A stretch of 64,000 nucleotides of DNA from Sarcocystis neurona (taxonomy: Eukaryota > Apicomplexa > Conoidasida > Eucoccidiorida > Sarcocystidae), in assembly GCA_000727475.1 (NCBI GenBank), contig KL647300.1, forward strand, positions 1,482,833-1,546,832, in the 5' to 3' direction. The stretch's first letter is position 1; the number at the start of each line of letters is the position of its first letter. Position numbers and translations under genes: made by a program. The notes under the pieces were generated by a model that was given only the letters and a program-made list of their open reading frames with translations, ran no database searches and was not told the origin of the DNA. Positions 48,501 to 60,500 of the stretch are shown here, one piece after another.

Positions 48501-51500
48501 AGAAGGACCCGCAGCATCAGCAGCAGAAGGCGACGGAGTCGACCCCACCACCACTGCGCCTGCTGCTGCTTCTTCAAGAGCCGCACCACCACCCGTCGCA
48601 GGCGCCGCAGGAACAGCAGCAGGAGGAAGAAGCGACGCATCAGCAGCAGCAGCAGCTCGTCGATGCTGCGACGCTGCAGCAGCAGAAGGAAGTTGGTGTG
48701 TTGCTGCTGCTCGCAGCGGCTTGGGAAGGGGAGGCAGCGGGGAGGACCAGTCGTGCGGCAGTGGCAGCAGCGGTGGATCTGTTGGCGTGCTCCCTTGAAA
48801 GCACGGCAACGCCTCGCCTGCTTCTCGCGCTGCAGGGGCACACACGTATATATGCGTCCACAGTTTCTACGCGTCTCCTCCCCAATATTATATTCTCTAC
48901 GCCTCCCTTTCTCTCTCTTCTTCTCCTTTGCATCCACATAATACGCATGTGTGTGTCTATACCTCCGGGTTGTTATACATATGTTTACATCAACATATAC
49001 ATATACATATACAGAGAGAGAGAAGCACAGATAGATGGACGAATATACACACATATCGATATACAGGGATAAGTAGAGATAGGTAGATTGATGAATCCGT
49101 GTATGCAATTATAGATATAGACAGATAGATATGGACACATATATATGTACGGCTATGCAGAGACAGATACGGAGAAAGGTATAGACACAGAGAGAGAGGG
49201 AGACAGACATATATACGTATCTATATACTGGTGGACAAACAAGTGTATACGCATATCTACACATATATATGCAGCATACAAATATATACAAATGAGCGAT
49301 CTGAAAGCAACAAGAAAACCTTCTGCAACAGGAGTTTAGCATGGGGTAACGCAGCAGTGACAATAACGGGAGCAGCAAGTACGCGAGCAGCCGTTGCTGC
49401 AGCACGACAACAGCAGCGCATGCAGGACTTGTTCAGGCTAAAACTTCTGTTTTTCCGAACAGCAGCAGGAGCAGCACCGACAGCACCAACAGCAGCAGCA
49501 CCGACAGCAGCAGCACCGACAGCAGCAGCAGCGACAGCAGCAGCAGCGACAGCAGCAGCAGCGGTAGCAGCAGCAGCGCAGCAGCAGCAGCGCAGCAGCA
49601 GCGACAGCAGCAGCAGCGTCCTTTCTTCACAGCTACGACTCTCTTGCTGTTCGGCCTTTTCCTTTTCCTCGGTCGTCGCCCGCCTTTTGCTGCCGCATCT
49701 TCTTCTCTATCGCGACCGTCTCAGGACCTCATATGCTTTCTTCTTCCTATTCTCTCTTCTTCTGCTCTCTTCCCTGGCCGTCTTCTCCTTCGCTTATCCT
49801 TCTGTAGCTTCTCTTCCTGCTCGGCTCTTCCTCCTGCGACCCCGAGCCGCCTCGAGTGTTCTCCCGCACGGCTGTTGCTGCTGATGTTGTTTTTCTTGTT
49901 TGTTTCTGGGCCGTTCCCTTCCCTTCCTTACCTTTGTGGTAGCACCACTGCAACACGTTGAAAGCGTCCTCGTCGCTCGTTCGGCAGAGCTGCTGCAACG
50001 TTCGAAAGATCCACTCCACACGCCTCCCCAGCAGCGCAGCGACCGCCTGCGGCTTCCACCCGAAGTGTCGCACAGCAGCACGTAGCGCACTTAGCGCATT
50101 TCTCGCGTAGGGCGACGGCGCAGCAGCCCCAAGACCCGTGCCCCCCCCGGTGCTTCTCGTTCCGCCTTTTCCTGCAGCAGCCGATACCGCTGCTGCTGCT
50201 TGGGCAGCACTGTCTCCTCCAGCGCCTGTTGTTGTCACTCTCCCGCCTCCTCCTCCTGCTGCAGGCCAGACGACCGACCCGATTTTCTCGGGGACCCGGC
50301 TGCATGCAGTTCTTGCTCCTCCTCCTGCTGCTGCTGCGATCATTTCCTCTGCCGCGCCTGCTGGAACACCACCTGCAGCACCTGTCCGGAACGTCGCGCC
50401 GCCTGCCCCTGCCCTCCCTATCTTCTGCGTCGCAGCGGCTGCTGCTCTGTTGCCGCCTGCTGCTGCTGTTCCCCACACGCCTGCTGCAGGGCGGCCGCCT
50501 TCCGCAATTGCCGTGCCGCTGCTGCTGCTTCGGCGCAGCTGTTGAGACCACCCCAGCAGGTCTTCCGGCGAACTGCCGCTCTGCAAGGCCACTGCTCCTC
50601 CTCCTGTTCCGTCTTGTCCACCAGCAACAGTTCTCAGGGGCGCGCTGACGCTGCTGCTTCTGCTCGACCTGCTTCCTCCTCCTGCTGCTGTTTCCCTCCG
50701 AAACTGCGGAGCTGCTGCTGCTGCAGACGGCAGCGCCTTGTCGAAATCCCCCACTCCTGCTGCAGCAGACAGCAGCTGCCCCACGTCCTCCTGCCGCTGT
50801 TCAGACCCACGTGCTGCTGGTGCTGCGCTTGCTGTTCTTCGCATATGATCTGTTGCCATGACTGCTGTTCCGACTCTGCCTGCCCTCGCTGCTGTTGCTG
50901 CTGCAGCTGCAGGCGAAGCCCCCGCAGCAAGCTGCGGAGCTCTGTAGAATACACTCAGCCGTTGCAGGTGCTGCTGCTGCTGCAGAGCAGCTGCTGTTTC
51001 CGGCGGAGGCCGCGCCGCGGCAGCAGCAGCGCGAACAGCCACCAGGAGCTTCTGCTGCTTTTGTGGGGTGCTGCGAGCAACCATAAAGTGGGAGGACGCA
51101 GACGCGTGCAGCTGCCGCGGATCCACGCCACAAGGGTCCACCAATTGCACGCCGTTTGCCGCTGCTGCTGCTGCAGACCTAGCAATGCCTTCCCCTGCAG
51201 TGGCAGCTGCCGCAGACAGTGCCTGCTGCTTGTATCCCCGCGCACCGACTGCAACGAGAACCTCTCGCTGACCCAGGAACGATCCCTCGCCACCGCTGCT
51301 GCTCTTCAAAATACTGCTTCTGTTGCTACCGCTGGCGACGCTGCTGCCGTTCTCAAGGTACTTGGGGTAGCTGTTGCGCAAGCTGCTGCAGTTTTCTTCT
51401 TGATAGGGCTGCCCGACAAGACCCCACACGCAGTCTGCATGCGCAGCTGCCCCGCAGGTGGTGCATCGGTAAACGTAGAGCGCTTCGCGCAGTTGCTGCT

Positions 51501-54500
51501 GCTTCTCCTCCTCCTCCTCCTCGTCCCGATCCTCATTCTGTTGCAGCTCCGCCGGCTGCCGCTGCTGCTGCGGCTCGGTGGGCTTTAAGTTGCTGCGGTC
51601 GAACGGATGCAGGCACGGCGCTGGCTGCATGCAGACGCTGCAGCTGCTGCACCGCGGGCAGCGCACGACTGCAGCTGCTGCGGCGTCAGCAGCGCAGGCA
51701 AGAACACTCCGGAACATTTCTCCGCTTCCTGCTGCTGCTGCTGCAGCGACCAGTGAGACTTGCGCAGCAGCAGCAGCAGGAGCCACCATTCCGACGCAAA
51801 ACGAATGAAAACACTCCCCACAGTCCGGGCAGCCAAGCAAAAAGGCAGAGAAAGCAGCGCTGCCGCACAACGCGCAGCAATCGCAGAAGAGAGGATTGCT
51901 GTTGCTGCTGTCACCAAGGAGTAAAATGTATTGATTCCTCCCCCTCTCTCTGCTGCTGCTGCTGCTTCTTCTTCTTGGGTGGCACACCTCTCTTCCGCTA
52001 CGCCGCACGACGTCGCATCTGCTGCTGCCTTTGGTGCTGCTTCTGTACCTCCTGTTGCTATCCGACTCGCTGCCACTGCCGCTCCTGCAGCTGCTGTTGC
52101 CGCAGTCGGACGTGATTCTCCATGGGCTGCTGCTGCTCCTGCTCCCGCTCGACGTGGTGCTGCTGCTGTTATACCCGGCAGCACGCCGCAGAAAAGGAGA
52201 GCGCCGCGCCTGGCCAGACCGTCGCCGACAACGGAGCTGTCTGTGCCTTTGCTGCGCCTGCTGCTGCAGCACCACGGGCTTGGCCTGTTCTCGTCCTTCT
52301 CCTCCAGATGTTGCTGCGGTGACCTGGTCTTCTGCTGTCCGCGCGTCTCCACCCCACACAGGTGACATGCGGCACGGGACTGTCCTAGTGCTGCTTATGC
52401 GTCTTTGGCTCGTTAAACGTTGATAGTCATTCTTACAGGCGCGTCTACTGCTGTTGCTGCTGCCGCTTCCACTGCTTCCACATCGGCTGCTAACGCTGCT
52501 TCCTCTGCTGCGGCTCAGTTCGCTGCTACCCCTTCCGCTGCTCTTGTAGTTTCGTCTCTTGCTCTCATTCCTGCTTCTCCTGCTCGCGCTGAGACTGCTG
52601 CTGCTCCTGCTGCTGGTGCCTGTCCTGCTGTCCTCGCTAGGGCTGCCGCTGCTTCTGCTGTTGCAATCCGAGCCTGCCCAGCTCCTGCCTCCTCTGCCGG
52701 GTCTCTCGTTAGAGCGGCTGCTTCTTCGTTTGCTGTGGCGCCTGCTGCTGTTGCAGAAGCCGGCGCCATCGGCGTAGACAAAATGCAACGCATGCAGGAA
52801 AGCTTGAGTCTGAGAAACAGCCGGCATGACAAGCGTGTGGGTGGGGAAGAGACGCAGGAGCGCAGCTGCAGCGGCGGCACTAGCAGCAGCCGCTGCAGCA
52901 GCACTGGTGCCATCGCCGCGGGTGATCGAGTGACCAGCCGCTGGTGATCGCGCGCTCTGAGCAGCTGCAGCAGCAGGCCGTGGCGCAGGACGTTTCTCAT
53001 GCGCCGCCAAAGGAGACAAAAACGAGCTGCTGTCCAGTGCTGCTGCTGGTGCAGCAGAGGAACCTACCATCTCCTCCTGTCTGCGCTTCTTTGCAGACGA
53101 TCTGCTGCTATCCGACTCCCGCGGCTGCTGCTGCTGCCGCCCCCATACCTCTGCACCTGCTGCTAGTCGCAGCAGTTTGCTCCGGGCGTCGTCGAGCGCC
53201 GCCCCGTCTTGCCATTCTATTGTTGATGTCTGCGCTCTTCCTTCTCCCGCTTTCTCACCCGCTGCAACAACAGCTGCTGCTGCTTTTGCCGCCGCAGCCG
53301 CAGCAGCACTCGGAGAGGGACGCAAGAGTTTGCTGCGAAGCACTGCCGGTAGGCCTGCTGCTGCTCTCTTCCCCAGCTGCTGCGCGCCTGTGTCAGCTCC
53401 TCCTCCTCCGGCGCTGCTGCCTCTGTGCTTCGCTGCAGCAGATGGAGGGCGGCCTCTGCCTTTGCCTTTGACTGGGGGGTTGCTGCTGCTGCATGCGCCG
53501 CCAGCGCTCCGCAGAAGGCGTGCTGGAGCCAGCGCCGCCTGCTGCTGCTGCTTCACTGCAGCCAGGAGGCTGCTCCGCACCGGCGGCAACTGCAGCAGAT
53601 ACGGCAGGAGCAGCGTCTTCTTCATCTTCTTCCTTGTCGTCCTTCTCCTGCTCTCCTGCTGCGGTGTGCTGCTGCTGCAGCCCCGCGTGCGCTGGTGTGC
53701 TGCGCCCGCTGCAGCACCCCACAGCAGCTCTGGAGGAGGAGGTGGGAACTCTCGCAGCAGCGGATGTGGAGGCGCAGGCAGAGCAGCAGGCAACGTTGAA
53801 GAAGAACAGAAGCAATACTGGTAAGTAGGTGCGTACTGCGCGACGACAACAGCGGCCGCAGGAGCGAAGGGCCACCCGCACGCGAAGCGAGTGGGCAGCA
53901 CGCGACCCGGCGCAGTCAAGAACAGGACGTCGGCACTGCGCAGCAGCAGGAGCTCGTGCGGCTTCTCGACAGCAGCAGTAGTGGCAGGAAGTGGGGCCGC
54001 AGCAGCAGGCGCGACAGTAAGCGCTGGAACTGCTGCAGCAGCAGGATGGGCGGAATACGAGGTGCAGGTCCCAGCCCGGTGCCAAGCAGCAGTGGTACCA
54101 GCAGGAGCAGCCACGGCGTGAGGAGAACCGGTCGGCCAGGGAGAGACAGCCGCTTCCGAATATGCAGTTGCTGCTGTTGCTGTAGTCACGGGAGAGATGG
54201 AGTGGCCCACGGAAGAGGAAGCAGTTGCTGCTGTTGCTGCTTCTGGTGTCGGTAACATCGAGCCGCGCTCGTGCTGCGGCTGTGACAGCTCTGCTGCTGC
54301 TGCAGGAGGAGGAGGAGGAAGAGAAGGAGAAGGAAGGAGCTGCTCACTGTCAGCTGCTGCAGCTGCAGCCGCGGGAGTTCGCCGGCCAGCAGCGTCCGGC
54401 AGCACGCCGGCTTGTGGCTGCTGTTGCTGCTGCTCTTGCTGCACGCCAGGTCGCAACTGCTGCAGCAGCTGCTCCTGATGAGACACAGGCTGGCCGCTGA

Positions 54501-57500
54501 CTGTTCTCCAGCTGTCAGGTCGGGCCGGGAGCCTCTCGGCAGCAGCAGGAGCAGAGCGCGACGCAGCAGCGGGCAAACGAGGAGGAGGAGGAGGTGGAGG
54601 ACGAGCCACAGCAGCAACAGCAGTAAGCACCGAAGCACGTACTTCTGCAAGAGACGCGGCACTACGCGCCTGCTTATCCTTCAGCTGCAGGATGCCTACC
54701 AGCAGGTCCTTTGCCTTTCTCTCCATCGCTAGTGCTGCCTTGTACGTGCGAGTGTTGGGCATGTTGACTGTCCGTGCGTTGTGGAACAGCAGCTGCAGGT
54801 CGTCCAGGAGCCGAGCGCTGCCGGTGAGAACGTCCACCTCCTCGCCGCGGTCCCCGAGAAAGCAGCAGCTACTTCCCAGACTGCTACCACCGAGAGCACC
54901 CCACACACTGCTGCTGCCGCTACTGCTGTCCAGACGTGCGCCGCTGCTGTCGCCGACCCAAGAGGCCCTACCGCTGCTGCTGCCCCACATGTCCTCCCTG
55001 CCGTTCTCGCTGCAGCAGCTGCCGCCGTCTCCGCTGCTGCTGACTCCTCCTCCGCCACCGCGGACGGAAGAGGGCGGGTCGCGGCCGTACTCGCCGCGCT
55101 GCAGCTTCTGACGCATCGTCGTGAGGTCCATTGGGCGCCGCACGACTCGCCAGTACAACGTAAACGACGCTGCTGCAGGGAAGGTGAAGTCTGCCGCTTT
55201 GTCCGACGCTATCAGCTGGTCCAGCAAACGCTTGTACTTCTGCGTCAGCGACCCCCCTCGGCACACGGGGCATCTGCGACCACGTTGCATGCACCCAGCA
55301 GCAAACCATTCACACAGGCTTTCACTCCTGTATTCATACATATACACGCATGTTTGTACATGTACATACATACGTATGTCCCTACATAAATATATTCACA
55401 CATAATACATCGACGTACACGTAATATACGCGTATATATACATATGCCTATAACAAGCATCACACAGGTGACACGGGCAACATATATGATATGTACACCA
55501 TATACATACATACATAACATGTATAACATACGTAACATATATATGTCATATATATGTATAGGAGACAGAACATCTATACCGTGTATAACGTACATAACAT
55601 ATGCAGCACATGCACAAACATATATACATATGACACGTATGATATTCATAGCAACATGCGCGAGATGAGGAGAAGTTTCGACGACTGCCCCGTCGTCCTG
55701 CGGCGTGAGGACCCCACGCTCTGTGCAGTAGAGGAGAATATAAACGTATAGAGAAGGGAAAGAAGAAGTAATTTCATTTGACGCAGTATACCTGTAAAGA
55801 ACATCCCTGGAAGCGAGAAGGGTGATATCCCGGCCGGAGAGGCCGTCGCACGCAGTGTGAACCCAGAGGCGACAGCCATCGCAGAGGACCCAGTGCACCG
55901 CGCTGCTGCTGCTGTTGCCAGTCAAGACACCGTTGCTGCTGCTCCTGAGGCGCTCGCTGCTGCTGCTACTGCTGCTGGCCACTGCAACAAGACTGGCGCT
56001 GCTGCTGCTGCCGTTCAAGCTGCTGCTGCTGCTGAAGCTGCTGCTCCCTTCCTTGCTGTCAAGCGCGGCGACGTTCACCGCTGTCCGGCCAGCAGCAGAC
56101 GCCAGACCTGCAGCGGCGCCATGCTGTGGTGCTCCTCCTCCTCCTGTTGCTGCTGCTGTCTGCGTCCCCTCGCTACTGCTGCTGCTGCGCATGTCCGCCA
56201 GCAACGCGTCGCCATCCGAGCAGTCGAAACCCCACACACGCATGCAGATGGGGCAGTACTGGCCCGCGTCGATCGCGTAATGACACCTGGAGCAGCAACA
56301 GCAGAAACCGCGACAACACCCGAGTAACAGCCGCCGCTGCCGTGCATGCACCAACAACAACAACACAAGCAGCAGACACGCCTCCAGGGCAGGCAGCTGC
56401 AGCAGCAGTCTTCAGAAGAAGCAGCAGCAGCCACAGCAGGCGAGAAGGAATGCACCGGCAACAGCCGCACAGGGAGGGGAGATGGACAGTGACGACGGCT
56501 GCGTCGAGACAAAAACTGCTGCGTTCCGATGGAAACGCAGAGAGAGGTGTTGCATGCGTTTCCCACCACCCGTACGGAGAAACAAACTCCGTCTGCTGGA
56601 AACCGTTTTCGACGAGACGCGCTTGGGGATGACAGAGAGCCGAGTTTGGTGCAGCAGGCCGGTTTTCATTCGTCTGGGGTGCCCAAACGGGGGAGAGACA
56701 CACGCACACCGGAGGGGGGAGCGGCGACAGCTGCTGTGCTTGGTGTGGGGCGAGATACGCGTCTGCTGCTGGAAGAGAGCAGCGGATGCCGTTTGTTCAA
56801 CGGCACTCGTGCATGCGTTTTGAAGGGCACAGAGACAGGGAAAGCACTGGCACACGTCCCACGCGGCCCGCTGACGAAGCAACAGCAACACGTACGCGTG
56901 CACACGGGACGACAGCTTCTGCTGCTGCGTCATGCAGCGACACGTTTGCATGCGCCCAAGGGGCGAGAGGTGTTGCTGCGGCGTCCCTTACGTGGAGCAA
57001 CGCTGGAAGCGAATATCCCAGTTGGCATACTCGGGCCAGTAGAGGTCGACGTAGCCGCAGCTGCTGCAGCGGGTGCATGCGTCGCAGCGAAACGTCGCGA
57101 CAGGGTGGAGCTCCGGCACCTGCAACACCGAAGAAGCGGCCCAGTAGCAGCGGCAGCAGAAAGTAGTAGGCCCGCAGCAGGTGCAGCGAAGCAGAAGAAG
57201 ATGCAAAGAAGCAGCGGTCACCAGACATATACACAAACACACAGGCGCGCAGCGACGTGGCGACCAGGGATACGCGCAGGGCAGGGAACAGCAGCGCTCT
57301 GTCAACAGAGGAGAGCAGCGCACCGCACGGTCCATACGAGCTGCACAGGACGGACTGAATACGAGAAGAAGCCAGAAGAAGAAAGGACAGCGTGGCCGGG
57401 GAAACAAGACAGCCCGGTACCGTGCACAGGGGCCACAGAACACTTGCAGCTCGAGCCGCACGGGGAGTGGGCGAAAGAGCGCGGCAGCGGCTGCTGGATA

Positions 57501-60500
57501 ACGGCAGCAGCGGCAGCACGTCCCCAGCAGAAGCAGAATCGGCGGCTGCCGCGCTCTAGCAGCAGCAGGAACAAGTGCAGGGCAGCAGGTGAAACACACA
57601 GCGGCGACGGCTGCCAGGTAGCAGCAGCAGGAGCAGCACGCCCCGCGCAAAAACAGACACGGCGGTTCCGGAGCTCCCCCAGCAACAGCAGCACATGCAG
57701 CAGTCAAGAAACTCTTCGCTGGGGCCCTGCAGCAAAGATCTCCCCTCCCAGCACCCGACGCCACGCAGACAGTTTTCGTCTCCCTCCGGCCTCAACCTGC
57801 AGCTACCCACGTGCATCGGGCCCGCGCACACGCCAGGAAACTGCGACAGCCAAAATATATGCAGCGATATATACATATATATATACGGGGTATTCCGATA
57901 TTTGTGTAGTTATCTTGATAGAAACGTATACACACGCATGACCTGTGTCAACCTCTACCTCGTACACCATGAACACATCATACATATAAGAAATAATATA
58001 TATACATATATATATATGCAGTGCAACTGCATATATAAACGTTTACGTATATGTATATATATATATACATACATATACATACAGGCATATCTGTGTGTAC
58101 ATATATATATGTATATATATATATACATTGACGTACATACATACGTACATACATACGTATATGCGTACATGTATATACGTGCATGTATATACATGTACCT
58201 GCAGCTGCACGCACACTGCACGACGCATACGTGTCCACATATACACGTATATATACATACATGTATATACATATATGTATGCATATACGTATGTATGTAC
58301 GTATGTATGTACGTCAATATATATATATATATGTACACACACAGATATGCCTGTATGTATATGTACGTATATATATACATCAACGTTCATATATGCGTCT
58401 ATGTGTATGTAGACAAATGTAGACACGTATATACGTATGCGTTGATGCATATACACATATGAAGGCATATATATATGCATATATGTAGGGAGAGACAGAG
58501 ACAGAGACGGAGAGATGTAAATATTTATAGGTATACCCAACGTGAATATGGTAGCCGGCAATATAGAGAGATAAGTGCATCAAGGTGGGGATCATGAGAG
58601 ATCAGGAGAACGAAGATAGGGAAGAGTAGAAGAAGATAAATTTAACGGGATGAAGTGATTACCGGGGGATAGCAGCAGGCCCCGTGGGCAAACATGTTGC
58701 ATCCGTAGCAGTTAACAACGTGCTGCTGTTGCTGCAGCTGCAGCAAGACTCCTGTGGCGGCGCTGCTGCTCCCCGCTCCACCGGTTCCGCTGCCTGTTCC
58801 TCCTCCGCCTCCTCCTGCAGTCCCCGTGTTGCTGCTGCTGCAGCAGCTGCTGCTGCCAAAGGTGCTGCAGCAGCTGCTGACCGGCCCGTCGACGTGTCCC
58901 AGCGGCGCGAGACTGACACTTTCTCCGCAGTATCTGCACAGGGCGCAGTCCTCACACACCCACCCGGTGCCGCTGCTGCTGTTGGTCGTGGCGGGCGGCG
59001 TGTGCACGCCGCTACTGCTGCTGCTGCTGCTCGTCTTGCTGCTGCTGGCAGACGTGGGGAGTTTGGAGCTGCCGGGAGACGCCGCCGGTGCCCCAGCAGC
59101 AGCAGAAGTGTCGGCGGGGTCTGCAGAAGCAGTGCCGACAACAGCCAGGACAGCGGCAGACGCAGTCGCCAACACACTCGCAGGCACTGCCGCAGCTGCT
59201 GCCGGCTGCTCCCCCCCTTTGCTGCTGCTGGCGACAGCAGGAGGGGACGATGCGGGGCCGCTGTCCTCTCCGCCTGCGGCTGGAGGCGAGAAGAAGGTCG
59301 CAGAAAGACACGGCAGGAAAACGAAGAACGGCGGAGACACGGACAACGCGGCGGAGGGACGCGGGATGTCCGGCTGCTGTCGCTGCTCCCCTACACGTGA
59401 CAACGTGCTGCTGCTCGATAACCGGTGAGCTGCTGCTGCTGCAGCACCTGTTCTGTTGCTGCTGTTATTATCGCGCATGCAGATATCCAGGCTCTTGAGA
59501 TCCGCTGAGGTGCTACCACATGAAGGCGGTGAAGAAGAAAGAGAGAGGGAGGAGGGAAATGAAGAAGAATTAATCTGCGCAGAGGGAGGCACCGCTGCAG
59601 GGGGAGATGCATCTGGAAGCAGGGGGGCGGCAGCAGAGCGGCAGAAGACATGAGCGTCGCCAGCAGCAGACAGGAACAGTCGAGCGGTGCACGCGTACCT
59701 CGCTGCTGCTCCTCCGCAGGCCGCCAGAGGAAAACGCTTTACGTAAAATGAAGAAGAAGACGCAGCAGCAGTATTTCGACCTCCACGAGGACTGCTGCTG
59801 GTGCTACTGTTGCTGCTGCTACCGATGCTACCGCTGTTGCTGCTGCTACTGTTGCTGTTGCTGCTGCTCTGTCTCGAAGCGTCGAAGGCCCAAAGAGCGA
59901 CGCAGCAGCGTTGAGAGTCGTCGTAGTACGCGCAGAGCGGCAGCAGGCCGCGCTCTTCTGCAGTCACAGCAGCAGCAGTAACACGTTCATCCGCACGGGC
60001 GCCTCATTACCAAGCGTCAGCCGTGGCAGCAGCAAACACGGCAGCAGCAGAGGCGACTACTACGCGCGACAGCAGCAAAGCCGAGATCAGCGACAGAGGC
60101 CAAGGCCCATTTTCAAGCCAGCAGCAGGAACAACAGCAACAACACAGACGCAGATGCTACACCTTGCAGCCTAGCACAAGCAGCAGCAAAAAAGCAGTCA
60201 AGCGCTCCGTAGTTATTTATCCCGTCGTCGCCGCTCGCACACGCGTGCACCTCTTTCTCTACATAGACAAACCCATGCATCTAGCTACGTACGCACATGT
60301 ACACGAGTAGTTATATATATATATAAATGTATGTGTATATACATGCGGCTACGTATATAGATTCGTAGAAAGAGCTACATCTTTCGGAACGTGCGCGGAG
60401 CTACGGAACAGCAACCGAGGGGCAGCTTCAGACAGCGGCACGGCGGAAGAAACAGTAACGGGAGAAGTCGGAGCAACAGGAAAAGACGAGGCAGCAGCAG

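Noticed and set aside
57695..58462. Tyr/Ile/His-rich open frames on both strands near 58 kb
   Set aside because: They come from TA/CA microsatellite and the inverted repeat; the same peptide appears on both strands because of the palindrome.
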